Source of the DNA: Anabaena cylindrica PCC 7122
GTDB lineage: Bacteria > Cyanobacteriota > Cyanobacteriia > Cyanobacteriales > Nostocaceae
DNA length: 64,000 nucleotides
Direction of reading: 5' to 3'
Assembly: GCF_000317695.1 (NCBI RefSeq)
Contig: NC_019771.1
Span: 4,206,001 to 4,270,000, forward strand
Shown: positions 43,887 to 51,676 of the stretch, piece after piece
Layout: the number at the start of each line of letters is the position of its first letter
Position numbering within the stretch: the stretch's first letter is position 1
Notes under the pieces: model-generated
Seen by the model: the letters and a program-made list of their open reading frames with translations, nothing else
What the model was told of the DNA's origin: nothing
The model's database searches: none
Made by a program: the position numbers and the translations under genes

Positions 43887-45299
43887 ACCCAGTATCTTCC
43901 GCATTCGCGGCCCAAAATCTTCAAAGCCACTCTTGTGATAAAAATGGTGAGTGCTAGAAAAGCTGGGGAACTCATGGGTTGGTAAACAAACTTCTATCCG
44001 AGAAATTCCCTGTTGATGAGAGTAGGTTTCCACAGCTTTCATGAGATTTTCACCGATATTTTGACTACGATGCTCTGGATGAACCCATAACTCCTGAACT
44101 AGCACAAAAGAACCCGCCACATGAATCGCTTCTTGCACAGTTAAAGTAATCAAACCAAGGATAGAATCATTGTCCCCTTGTGGATTGGCCACGAAAATAG
44201 CACCAGGATATTTTCCCGCAATCAGACGCTGACAAACTTCCGTTGCGGCAGGAGGAAGTTGAAATTCTGTAACACCTTTTAGTTCCGCTAACAGAGAACC
44301 AATACCTGCAATCACCCCAGGAACGTCGGTTAACTCAGCAGCACGAATCTGGTATGCTTGACTAGCCACAGGCTTGGGTATAGATTTTTCTATAACCGTT
44401 CCTGTCAGCCAACGTGATGCGATGACATCTTCCGGGTTGTGAAACATTTTTTGGAAACGCTCTTGCAGCCGTTGGGTAACAAGTCCAGGTAATTGACTAC
44501 CGAGAACCTGTCCACCTACGGCAGAAACTGGACGAATCTCATGATATGTGCCGGTAACAAATACTTCATCTGCCACCATCAAGTCTCCCAAAGGCAAGGG
44601 TACTTCTTTGACAGGGATACTCAATTCGCTCGCTAATTCAATAACCAAACGCCTTGTGACTCCATCAATACTCTGAGGAAGAACAGGAGTATACAAAACA
44701 GAGTCTTTGACGATAAAAATATTTGCTCCTGTCATTTCGCAGATGGTGCCATCTGGATTTAACATTAGATTACCGTCAAATCCTTGCTTTTTGGCATTGC
44801 GATCGGCCGCAGCTTCAACAGCATAGAAGCCACTGATCTTAGCTCTAGCGAGGGTAGAACCGGCTGCGGGACGACGGATATGACTAATCCCTAAAGTCAG
44901 TGGTGGTAAAAATCCTGAACTGTCAGAGCGCCAAGCTAGAACCAGTGCGGCTGAAGGGAATGGCGAAGGATCTAAACCTAAACAATTTCCGTTTGGATAC
45001 ACGAGCAAACGTACATATCCCTGCTGTAAATTGTTCTCACTTATGGTTTGCCACAATGCTTTGGTAATTGCTTCAGGTTCTACAGGAGATAATCCCAAAG
45101 ATAACATTGATAGTCTTAATCGGTTGAGATGTAAATCTAGTCCTAATATCTTTGAACCATTGGGAGTGGGATAAACCCGAAGTGCTTCAAAGGCAGCAGT
45201 TCCAAAATTGAGGGCATGATTATCTGCTGGTAACTGTGCCAGTTCAGTTGGCACGATGCGTCCATTAAGGTAAGTCCAAGAGCAAAATTCTAAGGCCAT
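43884..45299 (-). CDS. Class-IV aminotransferase fused to GNAT acetyltransferase
   Basis: 471 aa. Residues 1-295 are a fold-type IV PLP enzyme of the branched-chain aminotransferase / D-amino acid aminotransferase / aminodeoxychorismate lyase group: NFGTAAFEALRVY, the PLP lysine in LARAKISGFYA, FDGNLMLNPDGTICEMTGANIFIV and DEVFVTGTYHEI. Residues about 310-471 are a GNAT domain (YQIRAAELTDVPGVIAG, LWVHPEHRSQNIGENLM, FYHKSGFEDF). The fusion is unusual. In this island the first half could transaminate the keto acid made by the decarboxylase and cupin, and the second could acetylate the new amine. Alternatively the first half could act as an aminodeoxychorismate lyase. The stop codon lies in a transposon remnant. 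Confidence 0.88.
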   Translation of the reverse strand: MALEFCSWTYLNGRIVPTELAQLPADNHALNFGTAAFEALRVYPTPNGSKILGLDLHLNRLRLSMLSLGLSPVEPEAITKALWQTISENNLQQGYVRLLVYPNGNCLGLDPSPFPSAALVLAWRSDSSGFLPPLTLGISHIRRPAAGSTLARAKISGFYAVEAAADRNAKKQGFDGNLMLNPDGTICEMTGANIFIVKDSVLYTPVLPQSIDGVTRRLVIELASELSIPVKEVPLPLGDLMVADEVFVTGTYHEIRPVSAVGGQVLGSQLPGLVTQRLQERFQKMFHNPEDVIASRWLTGTVIEKSIPKPVASQAYQIRAAELTDVPGVIAGIGSLLAELKGVTEFQLPPAATEVCQRLIAGKYPGAIFVANPQGDNDSILGLITLTVQEAIHVAGSFVLVQELWVHPEHRSQNIGENLMKAVETYSHQQGISRIEVCLPTHEFPSFSSTHHFYHKSGFEDFGPRMRKILG

Positions 45300-45578
45300 G
45301 TAGCAATCCTGAATTAAGTTAGTTGTGAAAAATTACACTTAAGTAATCGTGCAAAATAAATTGTACATTTAGGAGAGGGAATAGGGAACAGATAAGCACT
45401 ATAGGGATTTTTATTTGTTCCGAAAATATTCAATTAATTTTGCTTAGGTATTTATGAGGCTTTCGGGAAAATTAGTCATGTCTAATTACAGCATTTCATT
45501 AATTCGTAGCGAAGAAATTTAGCAAACCTCCGTGTCCCTCTTGCATTTAAAAACGCTACGATTTGAGGCAAGACTTCA

Positions 45579-45884
45579 CTAACCTTGCGCTTCTATAATT
45601 TCATCTTCTACGCGACAGGTTTCCTGAATGATCAGACTGTATAGTGCAACCATAAACTCTCCATCCAGACCATGCTGCGTCCCCAATTCCCGACGACGTT
45701 GTTTCACGGCTTCCACCCGATCTGGTTGCATCATCGGAATACCTTGTTGTTTCTTAAAGTCAGCCACCCGTTTGGCAATCTCAAACCGCTTGGCTAATGC
45801 CTCAACAATTTGAGAATCCACGTCATCAATTTCTTGTCTAAAACCTTCCAGTCTGTTCATGGCTTCCATCAATATTTTCACCAC
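45579..45884 (-). CDS. AroQ-type chorismate mutase or aminodeoxychorismate mutase
   Basis: 101 aa, a stand-alone AroQ helical domain. Against E. coli chorismate mutase, the residues equivalent to Arg11, Arg28, Lys39, Asp48 and Arg51 can be placed (FRQEIDDVD, AKRFEIAKRV, DFKKQQG, MQPDRVEAV). Ser84 aligns with Thr and Gln88 with Glu (LIIQETCRVED). Small mutases of this kind also convert 4-amino-4-deoxychorismate to 4-amino-4-deoxyprephenate in the chloramphenicol and pristinamycin pathways. With a PabAB enzyme in the same island that activity is plausible, but ordinary prephenate formation cannot be excluded. It follows the cupin gene by 53 bases. Confidence 0.88.
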   Translation of the reverse strand: MVKILMEAMNRLEGFRQEIDDVDSQIVEALAKRFEIAKRVADFKKQQGIPMMQPDRVEAVKQRRRELGTQHGLDGEFMVALYSLIIQETCRVEDEIIEAQG

Positions 45885-45937
45885 TTGGTTGTTTAGTAAT
45901 CATCAAATAAAAAGACTATCAAATCTGTGACTTGCTA

Positions 45938-46579
45938 TTAAGATGGCAGGGAAACTTTAACTAAAGAAATCGCTTTATCTGAAGTGCTATACCCACCATG
46001 AGCAACGCCTGGGGGAGCATAGTAAATGCTACCATATTCCAAAAGTTTTTCTTCCTCACCTACTTTCATCATAATTTGCTCATTGAGAATAATGCCAATT
46101 TCCTCTGTGTTAGTTATGCTTGTGGGCAATTTCTCATGTGGAGGAATTTCTAAAACCGCTATTTTAAACCAGGAACTAGCACCGAACTTACAAGGAAAAC
46201 CTGTAGTTTGATCTATCGTAGGCTCTAGCTTGAGGATAGGTGGATCAATATGTCCATTTGATTGAGATTTTATGAGATACTTTATCTCAACTCCGAGAAC
46301 GGGTTCTTGGCAAAGAATTGTAGAACCATGTGGAATATTAGTTCCTGCGACAAACACTTTTTCAAATGGCTCTAAAATTTCTTTCTTACCACCGACATTG
46401 ATTTCTACACAGCCAGTAAAAATCATACCCATTTGGCTTTCTGGATGTTGATGCGGCTCAAAAATCGCTCCTGGCAAGATATTATCTAATTGCACAACTA
46501 TTTCTTGACAATGAAAAAGTGTCAATTCTAAATCTGAGCGCGGCTTGACCGTTTGAGGAATTGGGAAAAATATTGACAT
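45938..46579 (-). CDS. BacB/AerE-like bicupin isomerase
   Basis: 213 aa with two cupin barrels. The first has the metal motif HQHPESQMG (about 42-50) with EVNVGGKKEI; the second has the shorter LEIPPHEKLPTS and a late His in YYAPPGVAHGGY. BacB in bacilysin synthesis and AerE in aeruginosin synthesis are bicupins that isomerise the dihydro-4-hydroxyphenylpyruvate made by their partner decarboxylase. The gene lies 26 bases downstream of such a partner here, which strongly supports the assignment. The amino substrate proposed for this island would be a new variant. Confidence 0.85.
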   Translation of the reverse strand: MSIFFPIPQTVKPRSDLELTLFHCQEIVVQLDNILPGAIFEPHQHPESQMGMIFTGCVEINVGGKKEILEPFEKVFVAGTNIPHGSTILCQEPVLGVEIKYLIKSQSNGHIDPPILKLEPTIDQTTGFPCKFGASSWFKIAVLEIPPHEKLPTSITNTEEIGIILNEQIMMKVGEEEKLLEYGSIYYAPPGVAHGGYSTSDKAISLVKVSLPS

Positions 46580-46605
46580 TTTCTAATATCTTCTAATTTG
46601 ATTAA

Positions 46606-47202
46606 CTATGCATGAGAAAGTTCTGATTGGAAAAGTTGGGAATTTTTGATCCCAATCACTTCTCGTTGCCTATTCTGCTGGCGACCATATACAAGCCAAG
46701 CTGTTTGGACAGAGCCAATAACTTCATCAACTACTAATATGTCAGGATTTTCTTCAGCAAAGTGTAAAGCTGCGATACCGCTATCATACTTACCCGTCAA
46801 CAAGTTTTGTCCCACTATGGGCTTTGCTGTCTCATAGATCAAGTTATCCCAGCGTTCTGTATTGACATAAGCCCGCGTAGCAGGCATTAGTCCTAAACTG
46901 CGGGGATGTTCTACATCACGACGACTCAGCACTCCCATAGGAGTAGTTGGACATAAGAAGCTATCAATCACGAATATTTCCCGAAAGTACTTTTCTGTTA
47001 ATTCATAAACTTTAGGATGAGCAGAATTTTGAATGATAAAGTCAACTTTACCATCATGTAGTTGCTCCAGTGCTTCTAATAGATCATTGAACAATTCTAT
47101 TTTGGCATTAGGCAATTCCTGAAAAGCAATGTAAGCTTTAGTCGCTCGCTCATGGCAAGTCCCGGATGGGCCTAAAGTTGCGAAAATTAGTTGCTTATTC
47201 AT
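46606..47202 (-). CDS. BacA/AerD-like prephenate decarboxylase
   Basis: 198 aa. The N-terminus TLGPSGTCHERATKAYIAF and the pattern IIQNSAHPKVYELTEKYF are shared with the BacA/AerD group, which has the prephenate dehydratase fold but removes only carbon dioxide, leaving a non-aromatic dihydro product. The length matches BacA (about 200 residues) and lacks the regulatory ACT domain of true dehydratases. It begins the minus-strand run decarboxylase, bicupin, mutase, aminotransferase-GNAT, deacetylase, with gaps of 26, 53, 279 and 208 bases. With PabAB present, the substrate could be 4-amino-4-deoxyprephenate. No clear ribosome binding site is visible. Confidence 0.85.
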   Translation of the reverse strand: MNKQLIFATLGPSGTCHERATKAYIAFQELPNAKIELFNDLLEALEQLHDGKVDFIIQNSAHPKVYELTEKYFREIFVIDSFLCPTTPMGVLSRRDVEHPRSLGLMPATRAYVNTERWDNLIYETAKPIVGQNLLTGKYDSGIAALHFAEENPDILVVDEVIGSVQTAWLVYGRQQNRQREVIGIKNSQLFQSELSHA

Positions 47203-47294
47203 GACGGTAATCTGTGAAAGTGAATCTGATTATCTACCTGATTAGATATAGAAATCATATTTGATTTGTGAAAATCTTTAAGTAGTGTAGGCTG

Positions 47295-47333
47295 GGCAAT
47301 GGCCACTGAAACCCGGATACAGTGGCCATTGCC
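47295..47333. repeat. 14-bp perfect inverted repeat GGCAATGGCCACTG
   Basis: GGCAATGGCCACTG (47295-47308) and CAGTGGCCATTGCC (47320-47333) are separated by 11 bases. It lies about 90 bases upstream of the BacA-like start codon and 80 bases before the tnpB fragment. The core GGGCAAT/ATTGCC resembles the outer flank of the small element at 30,783. Confidence 0.7.
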
Positions 47334-47415
47334 TACCTTACCATAACGAAGTAGGGAGGGGATGAAAGGTGGGCTAAAATCTGTGTTATGATTACGCATT
47401 AATTTGAGCGTAAAG

Positions 47416-47680
47416 ATGCTGGCATTTGAAGTAAAACTGTCAGGGGCGAACGAGCAGTAAGGGAAGCTGGATGAAGCTATCCGCACTGCTCCTTTTGTTC
47501 GTAATAGTTGTGTTCTATACCGGATGGATAATCAGGGCATTGGCAAATACGAGTTGAGCGCATATTGCGCTGTGCTTGCGGCTAATCCTGATTTCCCCTA
47601 TGCTTCAAGCTAGTGCAGAAAGGGCATGGAGTGCGATCGCTCGGTTTTTTGATAACTGCAAGAAAAATCAGCCTGGGTAG
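47416..47680 (+). pseudogene. tnpB: tnpB (IS605 OrfB) pseudogene, 5' part
   Basis: The translation starts MLAFEVKLSGANEQ, meets a stop where TnpB has a tyrosine, continues GKLDEAIRTAPFVRNSCV and GIGKYELSAYCAVLAANPDFP, then shifts frame into SAERAWSAIARFFDNCKKNQPG before another stop. This is the N-terminal third of a cyanobacterial TnpB protein with at least one nonsense mutation and one frameshift. The catalytic RuvC part is absent. It marks the upstream border of the biosynthetic island. Confidence 0.85.
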
Positions 47681-47849
47681 AGGCATGACTAAACTGCCTC
47701 ATACTTCTTTAACTTCTTTTGCTATTTCTTTTTTGGTCATGAATCTTTCTACCCTGTTATCACGGCTCTTTTGGGGATTTTTATGTCCATTTTTCCAAAT
47801 TTCACCACCTTGAAAGGGCTACTCCTATACTTTTATTAAAATTGAAAAA

Positions 47850-48797
47850 ATGCGAGAACTATATCCACTTATCCAACCTTACCGAGAAGGTAATTTACAG
47901 GTTTCTGACTTGCACACGATTCATTTTGAAGAATCAGGTAATTGCCAAGGTCAGCCAATTGTTTTATTACACGGGGGGCCTGGTGGTGGATGTCCATCAT
48001 TTTATCGGCAATATTTCCACCCAGAAAAATGGCGTTTGGTAATGTTTGATCAACGTGGTTGTGGTCAAAGTCGGCCTCATGCTGAATTACGGGAAAATAC
48101 TACTTGGGATTTAGTCAACGATATTGAAAAATTACGTGAATATTTAGGTATAGAAAAATGGGTAGTATTTGGTGGAAGTTGGGGCAGTACTTTGTCATTA
48201 GCTTACAGTCAAACCCATCCTTCTCGTTGCAAAGGATTAATTCTACGTGGTATTTTCATGCTCAGACCAAAAGAATTACATTGGTTTTATCAAGAAGGTG
48301 CTAGTTATATTTTTCCTGATGCTTGGGAAGAATACCTTAAACCTATTCCTGCTGCTGAACAAGGGGATATGATTACGGCTTATTATCAACGCTTGACAAG
48401 TCAAGATTTACAAATTCAACTTGAAGCTGCGCGTGCTTGGTCAATCTGGGAAGCAAGCACAAGTAAATTGTTATTAGATACTTCATTAATACGACAGTTT
48501 GGGAATGATGAATTTGCGGCGGCTTTTGCGCGGATTGAATGCCATTATTTTATGAATGGTGGATTTTTTGAACCTGACAATCAATTGTTATTAAATATTG
48601 ACTGTATCCGTCATATTCCAGGGGTGATTGTGCAAGGACGTTATGATGTGGTTTGTCCAATGATATCGGCTTGGGAATTGCATCAAGCTTGGCCAGAAGC
48701 GGAATTTATCGTTGTTCCTGATGCGGGACATTCGATGAGTGAACCTGGTATTCGTAGTGCTTTGATTGAGGCAACAGATAAGTTTGCAAATTTGTAA
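47850..48797 (+). CDS. pip: Proline iminopeptidase
   Basis: 315 aa. An alpha/beta hydrolase of the S33 family that removes N-terminal proline. It has HGGPGGG (oxyanion region), DQRGCGQSRPH, the nucleophile elbow GGSWGSTLS (catalytic Ser about residue 110), the acidic residue in VQGRYDVVCP and the His of PDAGHSMSEP. Length and motifs are standard for the family. It is on the opposite strand from the biosynthetic genes and is likely housekeeping, although a peptidase role in trimming the peptide cannot be ruled out. Confidence 0.95.
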   Translation: MRELYPLIQPYREGNLQVSDLHTIHFEESGNCQGQPIVLLHGGPGGGCPSFYRQYFHPEKWRLVMFDQRGCGQSRPHAELRENTTWDLVNDIEKLREYLGIEKWVVFGGSWGSTLSLAYSQTHPSRCKGLILRGIFMLRPKELHWFYQEGASYIFPDAWEEYLKPIPAAEQGDMITAYYQRLTSQDLQIQLEAARAWSIWEASTSKLLLDTSLIRQFGNDEFAAAFARIECHYFMNGGFFEPDNQLLLNIDCIRHIPGVIVQGRYDVVCPMISAWELHQAWPEAEFIVVPDAGHSMSEPGIRSALIEATDKFANL

Positions 48798-48841
48798 CTT
48801 ACTTACGTTCTGCTGGATTTTCTACAGATGTTGTTTTTATC

Positions 48842-48872
48842 ACGCAGAGGCGCAGAGGCGCAGAGAGGGAGA
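48842..48872 (+). repeat. Dispersed ACGCAGAGGCGCAGAG repeat
   Basis: CACGCAGAGGCGCAGAGGCGCAGAGAGGG is a tandem 9-base-type repeat common in this group of genomes. A related phrase (CACAGAGACACAGAGAACACAGAGAGG) is found inside the BchH gene at 60,066-60,098. Confidence 0.7.
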
Positions 48873-48987
48873 GTGCAAAGGGGATGAAGATTAAGCTAGT
48901 TGATAAGGGATTTTCAGTGGTAGTTACAGCATATTTCAGGTAAATGAAGTACAAATTAAACCAAAGATTAAGGCTCAAGCAGGTTTT

Positions 48988-49031
<44 letters not shown>

Positions 49032-49055
49032 GTATATTACCACTGATTAAATTAA

Positions 49056-49868
49056 TTACTTTTTCACTACTTTTAAACGCTGGGTGATCATTGTCATGCC
49101 ATCATTGCGAAGAATGACGGCAGAAATCCATTGGTGTCCGGGGGTAGATGGTGCGAGTCCGGTTTTAAATAGTCCTCCAGCAGTCAGTAATTCTAGATTT
49201 ACTGCTGTGGGATTGAGATATTTGTTTGGTTGGATGGTTTCTTCTAGCGCACTTCCCAGAAGGAAATCATTTCCTAATGGTTCTTGAACGATCGCATCAA
49301 AGTTATATTTCTGACCTACTTTTACCTGTTCTGGCAATTTCATTTCTATTTGCGGTGGTTTGCGCCCAGAGGTAAGTTGGGTGCGTTCTGATAAAATGTC
49401 TTGACGCAGGATTTTTGTACCTGAAAGACGTTGACGGGATGTGATTGTGGAGTTGAGAGCTAGGTTCTGACTGTTAGCAGAAGGTAGACCGGTGATGGTG
49501 GTGACTGTTTCTGCGATGATGTTATTGCCTTCAGTTTTCCAAGATTGCAAGCGTGTGGTGTATCGTAGTTGGGGATAACGCTTCCAAAAAGATTTCAAGG
49601 ATTGTTCCATTGTTTGGCGGTTTAATCCATCCCCATGAGTGAAATTGGGGCTGTAAAATTGCATTACGCCTTTAACATCACCCCGATTGGAAGCTGTATC
49701 AATTTGAGTTAGCAGGGTTTTAAGTGCTGCGGGTGCTGTGTCTGGTGTATTAGCTTGAGCAATTTGCCGATTACTACTGAAACCAAGTGTCAGTAAGAAC
49801 GAAGCTAGGGAAATACCCACAGGAAAGGTTTTGTTGCGTTTCATTAATAAGGCAATAATGTTAGTCAT
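49056..49868 (-). CDS. NTF2-like exported hypothetical protein
   Basis: 270 aa. The N-terminus carries a signal segment (ISLASFLLTLGFSSNRQIAQA); Met-9 (49844, MKRNKTFPVG) would give a more typical signal peptide, so the start is uncertain. Residues about 45-150 form an NTF2/SnoaL-like cone (LLTQIDTASNRGDVKGVMQFYSPNFTHGDGL), found in enzymes and in ligand-binding proteins. The C-terminal 100 residues are beta-rich (IEMKLPEQVKVGQKYNFDAIVQEPLG). It is probably periplasmic. It is divergent from murG, with about 85 bases between. Confidence 0.8.
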   Translation of the reverse strand: MTNIIALLMKRNKTFPVGISLASFLLTLGFSSNRQIAQANTPDTAPAALKTLLTQIDTASNRGDVKGVMQFYSPNFTHGDGLNRQTMEQSLKSFWKRYPQLRYTTRLQSWKTEGNNIIAETVTTITGLPSANSQNLALNSTITSRQRLSGTKILRQDILSERTQLTSGRKPPQIEMKLPEQVKVGQKYNFDAIVQEPLGNDFLLGSALEETIQPNKYLNPTAVNLELLTAGGLFKTGLAPSTPGHQWISAVILRNDGMTMITQRLKVVKK

Positions 49869-49952
49869 TAGTAAGAGTTTACTGATTTGATAAGAGAAAG
49901 TAAGGAATTTGTTTTATCTTAGTTAAGCTAGGCGCTAAATGGTATAGCTTTG

Positions 49953-51026
49953 ATGGCAAACGCACCAATACGATTACTGATAGCTGCTAGTGGGACTGGT
50001 GGACATTTGTTTCCAGCGATCGCACTGGCGCAAAAACTGCCAAACTATGAAATTGAATGGCTCGGTGTCCCCAACCGACTAGAAACGCAGCTTGTCCCAG
50101 GACAATATCCTCTGAATACGATTGCAGTTGAAGGCTTTCAGCAAGGTTTCGGTCTTTCTTCTCTCCGAATCTTGTTGAAGCTGATGGGTTCAATTTTAGA
50201 GGTGAGACGCATTCTTAAACAGGGAGATTTCCAGGGATTATTTACCACGGGGGGTTATATTGCAGGGCCTGCGGTTATTGCGGCTCGTTCTTTGGGTTTA
50301 CCTGTGGTTTTTCATGAATCTAATGCTTTACCCGGTAAAGTTACCCGCTTTTTTGGCCCTTGGTGTAGTGCAGTAGCGGTGGGATTTGAAGTTGCTGTAA
50401 AATATTTACCCCGTTCCAAAAATGTGTGTGTGGGTACTCCCGTGCGATCGCAATTCCTAGATGCAGGAGTTGATATTACTTTAGACTTACCAATTCCTGA
50501 CGGTGTTCCCTTAATTGTCGTTTTTGGCGGTAGTCAGGGTGCAGTGGCGGTTAATCAACTAGTTCGTCAGTCTGCTCAAGCTTGGTTTGACGCTGGGGCT
50601 TACATAGTACATTTAACAGGCGATCAAGATCCAGAGGTGGCTAGTCTGCAACATCCCCAGTATATATCTTTGCCTTTTTATGACAATATGGCAGCTTTGT
50701 TGCGACGGGCAAATTTAGCTATTAGTCGTTCTGGGGCTGGAAGTTTAACAGAGTTGGCTGTATGTGGTACACCAGCAATTTTGATACCTTATCCTTTTGC
50801 GGCTGAAGATCATCAATCTTATAATGCAGCGGTTTTTGCTAATGCTGGTGCAGCATTGACTTTTAAACAATCGGAGTTGAAACCGGAAATATTACAAAAG
50901 CAAGTTTTAGAGTTATTGCAGTCACCCACAGAGTTGGCGAAGATGGGAGAGAGGGCAAAAGCGATCGCATCTCCCGATAGTGCTGATAAGTTAGCAGCTT
51001 TGGTGCGGGAACTTGTGGAACGTTAG
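49953..51026 (+). CDS. murG: MurG UDP-GlcNAc transferase
   Basis: 357 aa from the ATG at 49953; the codon before it is a TTG. MurG adds N-acetylglucosamine to lipid I to give lipid II at the cytoplasmic membrane face. Motifs: GTGGHLFPAIALAQ at the N-terminus, FTTGGYIAGPAVIAA, VFHESNALPGKVTR, VFGGSQGAVAVNQL and ISRSGAGSLTELAVCGTPAILIPYPFAAEDHQ. The length is normal. It is alone on its strand. Confidence 0.97.
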   Translation: MANAPIRLLIAASGTGGHLFPAIALAQKLPNYEIEWLGVPNRLETQLVPGQYPLNTIAVEGFQQGFGLSSLRILLKLMGSILEVRRILKQGDFQGLFTTGGYIAGPAVIAARSLGLPVVFHESNALPGKVTRFFGPWCSAVAVGFEVAVKYLPRSKNVCVGTPVRSQFLDAGVDITLDLPIPDGVPLIVVFGGSQGAVAVNQLVRQSAQAWFDAGAYIVHLTGDQDPEVASLQHPQYISLPFYDNMAALLRRANLAISRSGAGSLTELAVCGTPAILIPYPFAAEDHQSYNAAVFANAGAALTFKQSELKPEILQKQVLELLQSPTELAKMGERAKAIASPDSADKLAALVRELVER

Positions 51027-51125
51027 AAAGTTAAAAGCAAGGGGTGTGTATGATTTCCCCATAATTTTGCCTCCCTTGTCTTTTTCAAGCTACGCCCAAG
51101 TTGACCAAATTTTTCTACCGTTCGG

Positions 51126-51584
51126 TTATGCCACATTTTGTATTTTTTTAGCTACTGCTGAAGACACAGGCATCACCGATAACCGATTTCCTGGTCTTAC
51201 TAAAAGTAGCTCATCGTGGCTAAATTTTTCTTTGAGTGTTGATAGTGAAATAGGATTAGAGAAAGTCTCAACAAATTCCACCATTACTGTTTGCCAGCGT
51301 GGGGACTCAGGAGTTGATTTAGGGTCATAATATTTACTTGTTGGCTCAAACTGTGTTGGATCAGCAATGCCTGTTTTAATTACACGCATTAACCCCACAA
51401 TCCCAGGAGGATTAGTATTAGAATGATAAAAAAAAGCTAAGTCTCCTAACTGCATTTGGCGGAGAAAATTGCGAGCTTGATAATTGCGAACACCATCCCA
51501 AATAGTCTCACACTGTTGTTGCAGATCAGCAATACTATAAGCTTCTGGTTCTGATTTCATCAGCCAATAATTTATTGAATCCAT
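51126..51584 (-). CDS. EVE-domain protein
   Basis: 152 aa. YWLMKSEPEAYSIADL, WDGVRNYQARNFLRQMQLGDLAFFYHSN, GIVGLMRVIKTG and VRPGNRLSVMPVS define the EVE/PUA-like fold shared with human thymocyte nuclear protein 1. EVE domains bind modified bases in DNA or RNA. Its role in cyanobacteria is unknown. It lies convergent to murG. Confidence 0.93.
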   Translation of the reverse strand: MDSINYWLMKSEPEAYSIADLQQQCETIWDGVRNYQARNFLRQMQLGDLAFFYHSNTNPPGIVGLMRVIKTGIADPTQFEPTSKYYDPKSTPESPRWQTVMVEFVETFSNPISLSTLKEKFSHDELLLVRPGNRLSVMPVSSAVAKKIQNVA

Positions 51585-51676
51585 ATTTTTAAGAATAGTT
51601 GTAAAAGCGGATACCAGCTACAATTGCCAGGAGTTCTCAATATTTTCCTGAACTTCTGAACTCCTGTCTTCTTCTG

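Larger units (their letters stand above)
47203..47849. other. Non-coding stretch with transposon debris
   Basis: Contains the promoter region of the BacA-like gene, a strong inverted repeat and a tnpB fragment (both listed). A minus-strand fragment at about 47,695-47,800 (GGEIWKNGHKNPQKSRDN and onward) is open for about 35 codons and is not assigned. Confidence 0.55.

Noticed and set aside
31067..47202. A standard aeruginosin or bacilysin cluster
   Set aside because: I recognise no loading module, halogenase, AerC/AerF-like genes or BacC-BacG set; PabAB and the mutase do not belong to those clusters.
47199..47486. 95-codon minus-strand frame just upstream of the BacA-like gene, overlapping its start codon by four bases
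   Set aside because: It reads backwards through the inverted repeat and the tnpB fragment; the composition is not protein-like.
47850..48797. Thioesterase of the NRPS line
   Set aside because: The motifs (GGPGGG, GGSWGS, DQRGCGQS) are those of proline iminopeptidase, and the gene is on the other strand beyond transposon debris.
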